Shown: piece by piece, positions 46,201 to 48,648 of the stretch
How positions within the stretch are numbered: the first letter of the stretch is position 1
Layout of the letters: each line of letters opens with the position of its first letter
Origin: a virus
Reading direction: 5' to 3' (one strand)
DNA: 49,637 bases
IMG/VR virus record: IMGVR_UViG_3300020470_000018
Coordinates: 1 to 49,637 of that record
Notes under the pieces: generated by a model
Databases searched by the model: none
The model's input: the letters and a program-made list of their open reading frames with translations, nothing else
What the model was told of the DNA's origin: nothing
Translations under genes and position numbers: made by a program

Positions 46201-48634
46201 TACATATCCAGTTGACCCATCTGATACACCAATCCAAGGTGGATTCAATGCTGCTGATGTTATCTACGGAAGTACTTCTGGAGCAAATGCTGAAGTTTCT
46301 TCAGTATTGACTAACGAAGCGAAGATTTACAAACTCTTTACTCATTATGATGTTACATCCATGTCTCAGACATTGGGTGCATATGATAACTTCACTAACG
46401 GTGAGCAAGTACAGGTACAAGGAGCAACTGCTAATAATGGTTATGTCTTACAGACTGCTAAGACATCTGAGACTGGCACCACTATTGCTAAAATCCATAC
46501 TATCGCTGGTTCTATTGCTGATACTGACGTAATTGAAGGTGTTGATAGTGGTGCTTCAGGTACTGTCGGACCTGCTTCTAATAGATTCTTAATTAATGTT
46601 ACATCTGGTGCATTTGCAACTGGTGACTGGTTCTTTGCTAAGACTGGTAACACTGAAGCATATATGGATAACTACGTTAATAAGTCAGGTTCTCTGATTG
46701 ATAACAGTGGTGGTCGTATTTCAATTGATGTAGAAACCATTGATAGTCAGTGGGTACCTGGAGACGTAATATATGGTAGTGTAACTGATTACATCCTTGA
46801 AGTTAAGGGTATCAGTGGCACAACTATCCAACTCAATCAGTGGTTACATGGCACAAATGTTTACCAATTAGAGCTTGGACCTGCCATTATTGATACAGGA
46901 ATTAGCGATACATTCCGTGTTGGTGATGAAGTAACATTACTACAAGGCACAACTCAGAAGAATCCTGGTTGGACTGCAACTGTTACGAAATATGTCAATG
47001 ATATTGATGCTGGTATTCATCGCCTCTGGATAGGTAATTTGGTACCAGTCGGCACAGGTGGTACCATTGCTGAAGTAACTCAGTCTACTAACAATATTGG
47101 TAAGGTAGATATCGGGTCTAACTTCCCAACCATCTATGCTCAGTGTATATCTTACACAGATACTGCTTACAGTTCTTACGCTAAGGTAGTTGCTATAATC
47201 CAACAGGGTATTACTGCTACTATCTGGGTAGAAGATGCTTCTGGAACATTCGTTGATAACATGTCATTGATATCTGATGATGGATGGGGTGGTGCAGTTT
47301 CTTCTGCTCGCACACTTGAGGGTAGAGTTGACCGTTATTTCCGTGGATTTGATGGAGTGCAGACAACATTTGATTTAACTATCTCTAATGGTGAAGCATA
47401 CTTCCCAGATCCTGCAGGACATATACTAACATTCGTTAATGGAATCCTACAACCTCCTGGTGGTAACCAGTCATACGTTGCATTCTCTGATAAGATTCAG
47501 TTCGCTGAGCCTCCTGAGATTGGATCACAGTTTGTTGGATACTACGTTGGTAAATTACGTCAGTTAGATGATATTTCATTCGAGTTTGACTCATTGAAAT
47601 CTTCCTTTAACCTCAAGCGTGGTGGATTATTCTACTCCTTGACACTAACTGAAGGTGTTTCCTCTAACGTTATCCGTCCTGAGAATAATATTATCGTTTC
47701 ACTTAACGGTATTATTCAGGAACCTGGTATCGCATATGAGATTGTTGGTTCACGTATCATCTTCGCTGAAGTCCCACGTGCGGGAAGCACATTTGTTGGA
47801 TTCTCCTACATTGGTAGTGACGCTGACGTTATTGCAGCAACAGTTGTCCCACCAATTGAAGCAGGTGACCAACTCTTTATCGAGGGTGAGGAATTTAATC
47901 GTGACGTTGCTCTGATTGAGTCTTCTAACTCATTAATCACATTTGAATACACTGGATCTGTTAAGGGTAGAAACGCTGCTGCTATTGCAGAAATCACTTC
48001 TGGTCAGATTACAAATGCTAATCTAACCAACTCTGGTGATGGTTATACCACACGTCCTAACGTTGATGTTATTTCTTCCTCTGGATTTGATTCACGCATT
48101 AAGGCATTGATGGGTGTTACTAGAGTTGATGTTAAGACTACTGGTGTAGGTTACTCATTACCTATCGTTGCTATCGATAACGTGGTACCTGATGACTTCA
48201 CAGAGCCAGAAGGTGCTCCAATTAACGGAGGATTTGACGTACTCGCAGGTGAAGGTGCTGAATATCAGGATGGTGGAACACAAGTTGATCCTGGCACGAT
48301 TGCTATCGTGATTGACCCAGTTAACGTAACAGTTAACCAAGGTCAGACTGCTGCATTCACAGTTGTCTCTACTGTAACTAACAGTCAGACAATGAATTAT
48401 CAGTGGCAGAAGAAGGAATATGGTACTCAAACTTGGAGTAACATCATTGGTGCTAACCAAGCGACATATAATTCAAATAATACACAACAGGCAGATGACG
48501 GTGATGAGTATCGTGTTGCTATAACAGCAGCAGGTGCAACTCCTGTTTACTCACTATCTGCTATCTTGAGTGTCCAGACTGGTGCTACAGTCCTAAGCAA
48601 CTTCAGTCCAACTCAAATCTTCGATGACATCTAA
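19256..48634 (+). CDS. giant multi-domain baseplate/tail-fibre protein (9792 aa)
   Basis: One uninterrupted frame of 29.4 kb. Approximate residue map: 1-130 helical baseplate-like head; 135-298 two fibre-type beta modules; 300-625 G-x-G-Y repeats; 665-738 helical F-Y-V-S-K-G-T-K module common in phage baseplate proteins; 1134-1357 more G-x-G-Y repeats; 1376-1539 YHYH-like domain; 1619-1630 EF-hand loop; 1859-2215 beta-propeller-like; 2221-2430 LamG-like; 2656-2787 two chitin-binding-like modules; 3652-3720 fibre module; 3990-5262 helical C-x-R-D modules with a second LamG; 5276-5465 third lectin-like; 5467-8528 the 29-copy YPR array; 8599-8820 last helical modules; 9360-9520 two fibre modules; 9686-9779 Ig-like. 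Head next to gp6 and the adhesin content suggest a baseplate-anchored receptor-binding fibre. No T4 homologue covers it. Confidence 0.85.
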   Translation: MPITKNINVSDRVESQLPDFIRQEDRQLVNFLFEYYKSQEKTGRPYDILNNLLRYLDLDKYSSTELASATSLLKDIGIDDRKIEIESIDGFQENDGSIMIDNEVIYYESVTRGPDVIITPGISFPQFNKKKQQLENPFNLFNGTDKVFPLSFLGTPIAPPSAEHLIVITYNDMQVPGVDYTVDGTNIIFTEAPRDQTGADDSEFTQITYLVGYSDQTIKVTDSIPWQEWQNTKIYPLRIGGVSYTPTSEIGLVINKNGRLQKPFEDYTVYQDKVVFKNEIGAADDIHIRSVEYIAPAYGSGASAIASVSENGLIESLIPKTGGSKYRLDFAPKVAITHESGITATARALVGGIKDIQLISGGQGYTSYNPPIPVVVAPSNVNGTPAKLSLTVDDTTGQVDTLTITDSGSGYDFIPAITFQNPGGATIGAPTIDSEGRIGVGSIAVLTMGVGYSNPPTVYIDPAPDGGINATATAKINQDGQVYEITVNNRGRGYTSVPRCKIVDPIGAQVLDVTVASGSVTNIEMLTGGSGYTDAPSVYIVDKRVDEYGEPIGGTGATAVATIFNGEITDINITNFGTGYSTEFPPKIYIADPAAARASVDVGFDEVTGFDVIQHGSGYSSSAFLECSRGVSGPVDYDNLHNEIYAGEASLRQSNHLSGTSVTNLDSLFIKEVFDKFRRQYLPTLDIDFSKVNPVQVIKNISDFYVSKGTKLATQYLFKILFGEEVDLYYPKDEIISPSHATWVVDTILRAELIEGSPENLIDSQINQYADEVDSSVTAASALIENVITIIEGTDTIYELAISEETLTGNFIIPYKTRLVEPLTTTGQIITVDSTIGWPERNGTIRINDEEQVQYKEKSLNQFIECTRSKNGIVEDWDPGTIIQSEIFVYTNFGTSEQCKLRILGIAEAGTTVLNDTGSYYLGGDKLKVANLGSTAEELRLSSWLYNVKKLIQVSSITPGGVNNQTATVVCANPHGLLVSDQVTIYGANPVVYNGTFTVTSRIDQFTFSYQIATPTEIIPAGNILLSVDLNRGKSNIPSINKVVSEFTTNIQNSFFNDDYVYVAASGLPNYKIGPFTGSALIPGNQRKLLRFPRNVQTISERKTIAPGTPVGSWVNGVSIWSYKSKEYVQYGPLTNISVTNTGEGYDAGAKPNVEITGGGGTGASAEVVVNGSLVSFDVTEGGSGYTESPLVSIVGGGGVGSTAQAVITGGSVSRILVEQPGTGYTSQPSVSITGGGGTGAEAIANVRGPISSVNVTSFGSGYTSLPSIKVNSGENALAQPIVLNGRIVSIAIINSGNSYTTAPNVIINGDGFGAIARATIGTIGEDKGRVLGVTILNKGIGYTQGLTTVRLEAVGQLADFEPTVYQWNKNLQYELADSYDFARGYVFTGYNNQFGGEYAHVSDPKELRYVVGDNVFLDPVTQQFQEVSGNYDHSPIIGWAFDGNPIYGPYGYIDPTDQNSGIRRMRTSYKLKTNVVYDAITNPDPSRVDGPPIATYPAGTFVDDYYYDFQSGDLDTYNGRFCKTPDYPDGTYAYFITIDSSDAGVSEFPYIMGPQFNSLPDDWNFSQIATQENIPNGVVRYRDPYTDVDIDVDRQPNQTADIFATEIEGYPIIFEIQDSNNDGLIDANEQQEILEMSEEATLQIYDYFPRVSEESRVDIEVETTTQFENAKIDGFVIENPGTSYQVNDTVFFDNEGTGGFGASALIESVKGQKIVGYSKEIIGDRPYGVITTSEGHELRQQDEIIVNSRPVIDNTNKTYKVKVVAGVERIDITQAGTGYNEDIPPTFELISASGQDAALELVLLNTGQVNAVNIINSGSGYDNDNPPQIRVSHPQQYKKTRYWITEYLEAAGTITIHDTLTTPERYTYICGSVLETDGDQAAIIAKFDDLGQLVWERNLLPTNSGVKKAEFIKMHLDSSLENDVIYVAGQTYDPNNNQYNPDVWIGKYESGFNNANAPDGILQWQKSIAGISGINRRDWITSIALDQDKRIYLAGYTDSNSPDPNDMWIIQCDLDGDLVEKRKIASADDSEMINQIKWISNDRFFFVGVNDDNDDCIFGVFFYDGANLEIEYIKQIPTIGGYVRNPQFAIDDYGDAILVWDVYNAAATKYDKVQISKFPIATANTAWEWQKTVTISGSIDSIRHAGINVDVFGNYSLVTDVIESQNQRYSIIHYLKYDGNIIKETKVDDTANIGFHVKAHSVDNSGDPILVVDRQQSDQLASYRFNNAADIDEDTTKQDLATVTFGSPSDASIDATFKKFGDSSLKLSAVCPVTLGGYNLQSKEWSFRAWFSMTTGAHSTNHKPIMFDLTPITGDSIQVELDGDSTSANYEKFLIYVNSVQVAISSVATNWTAFGSAAWVHLTFQKREESLGLYQYEVYLNGNLVCNYQSTSDINLADMSLAGKAAGAASQNSFIGWIDDLVSDDTAPYNSTYTLPTEEIPVTTSNSDSALIKFDRLHSKRDAYTISGLSKYTNVEFSDIEVATTWVDLSLSAISDWVVGAGGLQILDMSQVIATLNAASGTYTFTNAKNEYATKTSTVPSPLGKRLEITADVISKFYIRDALYQKIDNVMEFTFNQDIKLTKGSILQQFNDNDVVTAYGTIVKVPEGTLTNPGYGNKYQVGKIYGTFNNTDRYQTTANDVNQITGTYFDTIEEESPWAANTVYAQGDRVYSDKKIYEAQGAGTSGTIAPVHTTGSASDGVINWAFIDDAGKFTVDLTEHPYPRPQWTGLDMPEWLPDRLYVVGQRVWYKLNVYEVASGGAGVSGTTAPVHTTGSVSDGGVTWTHVSTEEAISGYSRLMGYDMGNNYTVQIIEVHPGSVYIPDDVVSINAGNITLAEDEKSVVISGFQSVKKIRVTARLEKDILRTADARTEYVYATSNSAHGFKQGEIIFTEGFTTSQFNGSFFIDQIIGSREFTFAIRSTAISDPDFNNNAIASVNIFAKHPTLEFTKSHQYVFDLSDNSNFGYYLSFSQDNQYKLEYSFNNIERSGTPGIATTPAPFVKFSVLGDVTNISYYFDPSRTGADSPVGDNSFIDVITTPFDGTFTISEVPTDTTFKFPLHKEPERQNAEVGTDEFDNAYSFYSTTSTRAVGPINSIKLVSPGGFYQKLPIINDIASFRQIEKIVIEDGGTEYAPGVYYDVPVLGDGEGAKATITVEYDEEVGSGTITLAQVADPGKGYTTASIDIDAIPGILGNTLAGSGGSVTVVIPSEGSGASVFLTGTNIGKIKRLKNNEFGFGYSHDYTLKPEITFPVNLQLFNTSILSQIKITDPGSGYTSTPAVVITGGGGSGAEAEAVIRNNRLNEIIIKNPGAGYSSEPDVTLKSEFNYVVNLDLNYLQFNFPHGITTGAEVTFRADNVGSTEGELPKPSTAGLTSLVENQIYYAIAGEAAGLETDQLRFGLTLQAAQAGSYITFLTQGSGRQTLLTEVFGGKAIAVVETSRFLEGEEVFQGSAIETATATGKVSTNTGWQIGPKILKIVDYDGDWVAGEKVTGVISKASGLIDNLSIARGVLNIGSLTKTPGRFIDDVGKPSEIVQKIQDSFFYQNFSYVVQSQIPITQWKTQVLENNHPAGFNMFGQLQLTGGKDISGRNIGTEFTKKVNINSYTNVNQITSFGAAQPIYTDYNNTEVLFRKKRLTSSEEILTSIVKKLDNFSDQFNGIEKSFPLTVEGEQVIVKQDQLMITLNGVIQSPGTSYQVVGANLVFSEPPKPPSKVNYRTVGITPTPIYRIALYSSGGGANYGIFPTTGQQVQGEFSDAYATVIDSGTNHIDVINVNGTFQLNEEIVRGELFSALVESVTLINSETIFEFGEAITNLEGDTAYVEETNIDNQGNVTDRLVVSKTSGTPRFETGIFDLKLNEYIYSASSKIAGQITYIAPYTDPINGEVVDELVINAGTTFFGLLFERLVSLTNPNVILDDISQSSITPTELYNSDNRINDDFLDFEEVRTTEVTYSQLANGTFADGDIIRNKKTFYGNPVSVFHGVAANRFLDGKRNIANNKQEIIDFAEASIAIDYPDYYFPSDIITNSWSRFKDAYRLIQKNKALIAGMAFDDMKTQYPSSSIPSDAKCKRDIEYLIDAISIDVYAGGNRYSRKFTQQFFDSEGSFTYVNGQSAETRFAFEKARDRMKAAIANQYSGTINAVNSGDSWTAYQDLTITADPSPNDPYGTAGSNANNQDAANCTDVQSTIDTLHNLINECLTNASLTELPGETQGTYSPHQEKCRRDLGYFIDAIAEDVGQGGNFNVVEFTKKFFDDDGVPLTNGIVGEEAEAVHAFTSAGTLMYRAINNLMYWKDLSGVGYNLNDPTTYSGGVAPANTYDANYASGNNQDINNCANVKTYIDTLRAIATTAMTAGNLNNVNALSSVNDGTFVDGETIRTTKVAYKDRSRGLFVTGDQIKGVTSGAVFNAIGANSGLKWIFASAITGTFQDGEYLTNSTLTATNITTSVIVKKPELSGTKSVYIPSNGVITQSERGDFAFGTGDFTLEGWFRPAANVGTQMLFDFRRLSAASGLNVRMDAQELKVYNGTTQVINSGNVFTTTGTWYHIVVVRSSNVTQAYVNGSQVGSNFVDNNNYLYSALYLGCDFNQATHWTGHVDNVVVKKGIADYTAGFVPQTQVDYTQDNIVFGLDGEGPFIASTTEVWAKYSGQNTASTTAKKLDYDNRAVIASDVDLGRLENRTCADILDLNATWIAEEAVGRMKNTFSDFTIRGDDPGNNVYGGTNLCIRDTKDYILGALIKDIREGGNFHTIFTARTYLTSSGKLDHIAAEILQSLYTWNQVFELCNFVITTTSSDLTGTYTTKLRIPNNFSSPASQGVQDEITQLGNDLLRVIAPNDQRFREGGFQLWKNRDYIAEEAAGYVEAKYQKEINGVNYDFLTMPGGGRTTCERDIKDFILPAVMADLVTGGTYQTQAVIDKYLDSQDNITSVEDELNPTLDAIEHTKMLCMKAVNNLLLSPGVAVAELGVPAWVQEEYYSPAYTTRAAYRDDTIVKDTEAYPQATRNANDRFLDAARLIDLNKSVIAREVVAVMNDLSKYENLQIPGGHVNCEDDVLDMIDAMVHDLRMDCNEKTYDAAALYVETENNSLKHIETEWEASITVVKILRDVLTMTMRNAFGRDYIEGTDLNTTPVQSYEQNAKETLYQQCADAIDGNIRYIAEQAVAAGLVQFPNLNIPGGSSNCVHDVTDILRSLAFNLKYGGNNWLQYSTEFYTTYAGNLDHVTNAPTETNWIMNKARDYAIRAMKGQVITNAAGHNVDQRFYNAVPRPTNSLKNSDENGIITGSENNIVTRNFKFGEDKISTTDTGTGIITDEDAVFRVVTKLPSTPIDACLFEAGGNTSGVWVGIRDSGTYFRLRAGNGQNSYAAGASYTSDTGLAMLDLQITGQFATYFDDGDHELVWEIKIGGNLSTGPGRIKLWIDGDFIDEAVTPGGGNTGLTGGSGIFANEQWAGFGVSNGSLVSGEAAGINTFTVNVGPAPTIAYDVTNAVYDSSTGDLELNVGHHNHTPGTFLSLVTNSLNFTCDQDDNATTHSYPRSGDPAGNTSIEVLDVGKVEWTAENAVYDPETGTMTITVDSHGLTDSTTHTATDAAYNPDSGVLEITMSGHSFKTGDQVRIKNGGLIFTCAQDNHATKHGYPRQKDPAGNQWLIVEATTTETFSVNVGMTPKVEYDVSAATYNQEDGELEMTIGQHRFVGATVHTATYAEYTASTGWLKLTVPGHKITKGEQIQIMDNSMTFTCSMDNHYSNHTYPRATDPCVDKWLDVVETDIPNGTFTVNVGASPIVGYNATSANFNAASGDLILTIGDHTLPVGTHIKLAQGSLSFTCDMDDHASVHKYPRSVDPVHNEPIPIKAVTSDSITINVGPTPQVQYDVSNATFTPADGLLTLTTDRKFSFRDSTRHSINTASYNGQTGLMRLKVTDHGFSDGDFVKLDDGAVTFTCDMDANASNHAYPRSTDPYSGKWMDVRNASKDEFDVYVGMTPEIPFAVSDATFNPNTGSMVLTIGEHTLVTGQNVKLTEESVTFQCFLDAYQSDHAYPRASGSNYVGNGGADPFYNKPIAIAATTSTTIELNVGASSDTTQHQFVPAVGLTPTNISHNPNTGLMTITVVDHKLSNGDFIKIADNALTFTCAMDNHATDHTYPRPADPASGSWLKVSNVSGNQFDVQVLSVIPQTNTTLHLFKSAVANCITKSVVKSGGVYNHTYVSSVADSLLHAGDSVKIAPNSLVFRCDEDGQSSDHSYPRAATTTHTPTDVSYDPNTGHLRFEVAGHGFSSGDYIKIADNSLTFTCKKDDDATGHTYPRATDPVSGKWVMIHDVTTDKFTIEVLDSIPSTNTTIHSFVSADANCITHKKDHFYDTNIPIHGLGTTSQTPSDITYDPTAGKMRVTVAGTYTDATAYTPSGCMFYPATGILRVTNSGHSVKNGDMMLIKDSTLTFRCDEDSQASDHLYPRPSDPVSGRWIKAFNVGSTTYDLQVGNVLGEAAISNQTTHVCTNIAAGAILHAQDFVKFDENSITFQCTKDNNATDHTYPRRSDPTFNHWLPISNVSGGAFDVHVGKSGINDVYDHTFVSVVANGMKHQNGTVILDVGNGAISNQTTHVFQSATPNALTGGGQYNHTFIPSAETYTPTTATYLPATGVMTITIPNHGFMEGESIKIADYGLTFTCLQDSNGSDHSYPRNTDPVSGKWLTISNVTDETFDVQVLQNIPSTNTTLHTFKRAVAGCITRAGVATGGNYTHKFVAPSQLTPTNVAYNPTTGIMSITVAGHGLKNGSRIKVQDGFVTFTCDQDGDQTNHAYPRASDPYSDEWMKVSNVTKDTFDVQVLFNIPSSNTTTHTFVSAVPNSITVATLFKGNDSIKIAENALTFTCSMDGGSTEHTYPRATDPAYNNSLRIIDDGVTRHTPTNAVYTPGTGNLTLTVPKHGWSNGDYIRLDDYALDLTCTMDDNSENHAYPRGTDPVSNKWVQISNVATDTFDINVGTTSAVQYTPTDASYDPYTGHVEMNIGAHPLKVGQSIKLADGGLTFQCDLDGNATNHAYPRTTEDTFTPTAATYSGETGYLQLTIENHGMDDGSYIKIADNALSATCTMDGNTDTKTYPRSSDPISGKWKKVENSTVNTIDIFVGKSEFTSYDPQNVDYNPATGVMVITVGPDHGIVTGDSIYINPLSMCFTCAQDGHGSDHFYPRPNGTGGATSDDPAYQDAVDVTAVSDSTITVNVNPSPTGASNHAHIFKPSVGKTPTAITYSPSSGIMTVTVVGHGMENGEQILFEDNSLIFTCAKDDHETEHAYPRPTDYASNNWLTISNRTNDTFQVKVLDKIPSTNTSAHTFKYAKKQSMLRGTIRKGGSFDHTFTAFSSGGVSHLRDRAHDMPLEIQKVGNAKYTATGATYNPATGILQITINNHPFSNGNRIKIADNSLIFTCDMDSNATKHSYPRKGVDPYAGKWLEISNKQTNTFDVFVGKQPRANYLVSDGSYNPATGDMTLKIGQHNYRGGSQHTVTDAHYTASSGVLKLTVPSHGFTIGDRIKLADDSLTFRCEMDGNTSNKTYPRATDPKRNKWMDISNVTHDTFEVNVGSSPIVNHDVTTATYDPNSGNLELTIGSHTLTVGESIKIKNNSLSFTCDFNGDGNTTVKTYPRSSGASTGDGKDYVYDTAVAITAVSGTTITVNVNGGQGAITDTTAHNWSGGTSTAAIQSGGNYPHTFQSATTNGLTVSHEAIKIAKESLVFKCANDSFASEHKYPRATDPYYNTSVPIISSTADSVTVNIGISSDLTEHRFERSINAFTPTGATFVPATGVMTVTIPSHPFANGDQVQVKDGGFTFTCLEDNNQTNHSYPRASDPASQNAWLTVSNVSGNNFDINVGTSSNTTTHTWVSSLDGAVIRGVVQGGGAYAHTFDSAVADGIHWENSTISVDVGESKAKGYGVSAASFVPATGLLTMTIGNHQLKTGTYAKIAANSMVFRCDQDSQQSDHSYPRPNGFNGATADDPAFNDRVEITAVTADSITVNVGTSSNTTTHVFQNANNTYTPSSAAYDPTTGIMTVSAPKDTKTVSGATYNPTTGVMVLTIGAHTLTTDDTIKLKPNSITFSCDFNGDGNVSNKSYPRAEGAATTSGADYAYNTALAISAVDQAAGTITVNVNGGQGAVTDTSAHSFVSATANGVLVGNHFQNGEYVKIADNTFTFTCEKDNDTTNHSYPRSTDQASGRWLKISNCNVDTFDVQVLPSVPSTNVSKHTFVSVNGANGLTRSVVTIGGEYTHTFVSATSNAVTAGGNYTHTFAAAKKNSLHRQSGKITVDVNIAPDSTNRYDHTFVSAIPGAVQGGGNYTHTFVSCDTGAIERANDYIYIKDNSLIFTCDLDDHRTQHTYPRSTDYASNEWLGVFNVTSSTFDVQVLRNTPSTFLGNHTFVSAEKDGLWKQTGTIHVNVGPSPAGNTFQHHFVSANAGAVIQGGNYKHNFVSAASNCITVTNDGSTLTPTDAYYEPVTGQLTFTVVGHTLGTDDSIRIDSNSLTFTCTQDQNATNHTYPRVTDYVDGRIIPVQQVNSWAWPVQSDLSYYRARLVDPGYTGNEAAAVESEIQTLIQFVTDGLSNTNTVASRSYSMPTIWPIKYTPEIVQRDLDITYDFASGGQDSSGTWNQTCPESAAAINTLADIYINTISEAANNQVNYLTSNVTKTFPYNSNTEFQSGTCYNVTSAIDSLFDLMGAALGAGEYNDKNIANMILWNQQAIADRAFGETQANYPTTNLTIDFVNDVLKACRYDMITHGNAGSFRLAQTWFDGEGNFIAFQNVTRSHILYCLTKTREMIKSVMYLHTEDPIWANYDVYIPTDRLEWNQEAVEFIIDSSLNPLEYALELGKFPTEARVTFVASTDAVNRVTKNEVGWDYNTDPALVTLTPEVEVGYDRAEYRIRINRANQFRRGDILEYIPASETSLSGLTKQQYFYCLTATAEWFEVGASYIHDGRFRLLSVDTSNSGSQIFAVTRRSGVTRTAPTYPVDPSDTPIQGGFNAADVIYGSTSGANAEVSSVLTNEAKIYKLFTHYDVTSMSQTLGAYDNFTNGEQVQVQGATANNGYVLQTAKTSETGTTIAKIHTIAGSIADTDVIEGVDSGASGTVGPASNRFLINVTSGAFATGDWFFAKTGNTEAYMDNYVNKSGSLIDNSGGRISIDVETIDSQWVPGDVIYGSVTDYILEVKGISGTTIQLNQWLHGTNVYQLELGPAIIDTGISDTFRVGDEVTLLQGTTQKNPGWTATVTKYVNDIDAGIHRLWIGNLVPVGTGGTIAEVTQSTNNIGKVDIGSNFPTIYAQCISYTDTAYSSYAKVVAIIQQGITATIWVEDASGTFVDNMSLISDDGWGGAVSSARTLEGRVDRYFRGFDGVQTTFDLTISNGEAYFPDPAGHILTFVNGILQPPGGNQSYVAFSDKIQFAEPPEIGSQFVGYYVGKLRQLDDISFEFDSLKSSFNLKRGGLFYSLTLTEGVSSNVIRPENNIIVSLNGIIQEPGIAYEIVGSRIIFAEVPRAGSTFVGFSYIGSDADVIAATVVPPIEAGDQLFIEGEEFNRDVALIESSNSLITFEYTGSVKGRNAAAIAEITSGQITNANLTNSGDGYTTRPNVDVISSSGFDSRIKALMGVTRVDVKTTGVGYSLPIVAIDNVVPDDFTEPEGAPINGGFDVLAGEGAEYQDGGTQVDPGTIAIVIDPVNVTVNQGQTAAFTVVSTVTNSQTMNYQWQKKEYGTQTWSNIIGANQATYNSNNTQQADDGDEYRVAITAAGATPVYSLSAILSVQTGATVLSNFSPTQIFDDI
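20155..21130 (+). repeat. G-x-G-Y beta repeats, cluster 1 of the giant protein
   Basis: Seven clear copies (G-Q-G-Y-T, G-S-G-Y-D, G-V-G-Y-S, G-R-G-Y-T, G-S-G-Y-T, G-T-G-Y-S, G-S-G-Y-S), plus one degenerate at the start, are spaced 36-50 residues apart. Each has I/V strand, G-x-G-Y turn, P-x-V/I strand and a Gly/Ala-rich connection. This suggests a stacked beta-solenoid or fibre shaft. Copies differ at DNA level. Confidence 0.75.
22655..23325 (+). repeat. G-x-G-Y beta repeats, cluster 2
   Basis: Six copies with a tighter period of about 39 residues. Several contain I-T-G-G-G-G-T-G-A-x-A between units, so this cluster is more uniform than cluster 1. Smaller groups of the same repeat recur near 24270-24750, 28640-29230 and 48000-48160, and twice in the 1362-residue protein. 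Confidence 0.75.
24110..24145 (+). other. canonical EF-hand calcium-binding loop inside the giant protein
   Basis: Residues 1619-1630 read D-S-N-N-D-G-L-I-D-A-N-E. This has ligands at loop positions 1, 3, 5, 9 and 12, Gly at 6 and Ile at 8, and a helical flank E-Q-Q-E-I-L-E-M after it. It is an exact match to the 12-residue EF-hand/dockerin loop consensus. Confidence 0.7.
31225..35040 (+). repeat. helical C-x-R-D ... D-x-x-x-G-G-N modules
   Basis: Six modules of roughly 100-200 residues carry a C-x-R-D-I/L-x-x-h-I-D-A-I core followed by G-G-N (cores near 31460, 31919, 33425, 33911, 34395, 34790), often preceded by a helix A-N-x-R-F-L-D-A-A-R-L-I-x-x-N-K. A LamG-like domain interrupts them near 32615-33110. 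Related, more degenerate modules recur at about 45060-45700, beyond the YPR array. Confidence 0.65.
35655..44840 (+). repeat. 29-copy YPR repeat array (about 107 residues per unit)
   Basis: I count 29 occurrences of a signature F-x-C-x-x-D followed about seven to nine residues later by [HK]-x-Y-P-R, from about 35842 to 44802. Each unit has P-x-T-G-x-h-x-h-T-h, then H-x-h-x-x-G-x-x-h-K-h-x-x-x-[SAG]-h, then the signature, then D-P-x-x-x-K-W-h-x-h and F-D-h-x-V. Some units carry an extra H-T-F-x-S-A tail with I-P-S-T-N-T. Average spacing is about 320 bases. DNA copies are well diverged, so the array is old or under selection against identity. Confidence 0.85.
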
Positions 48635-48648
48635 ATAAAAGTAAAACC

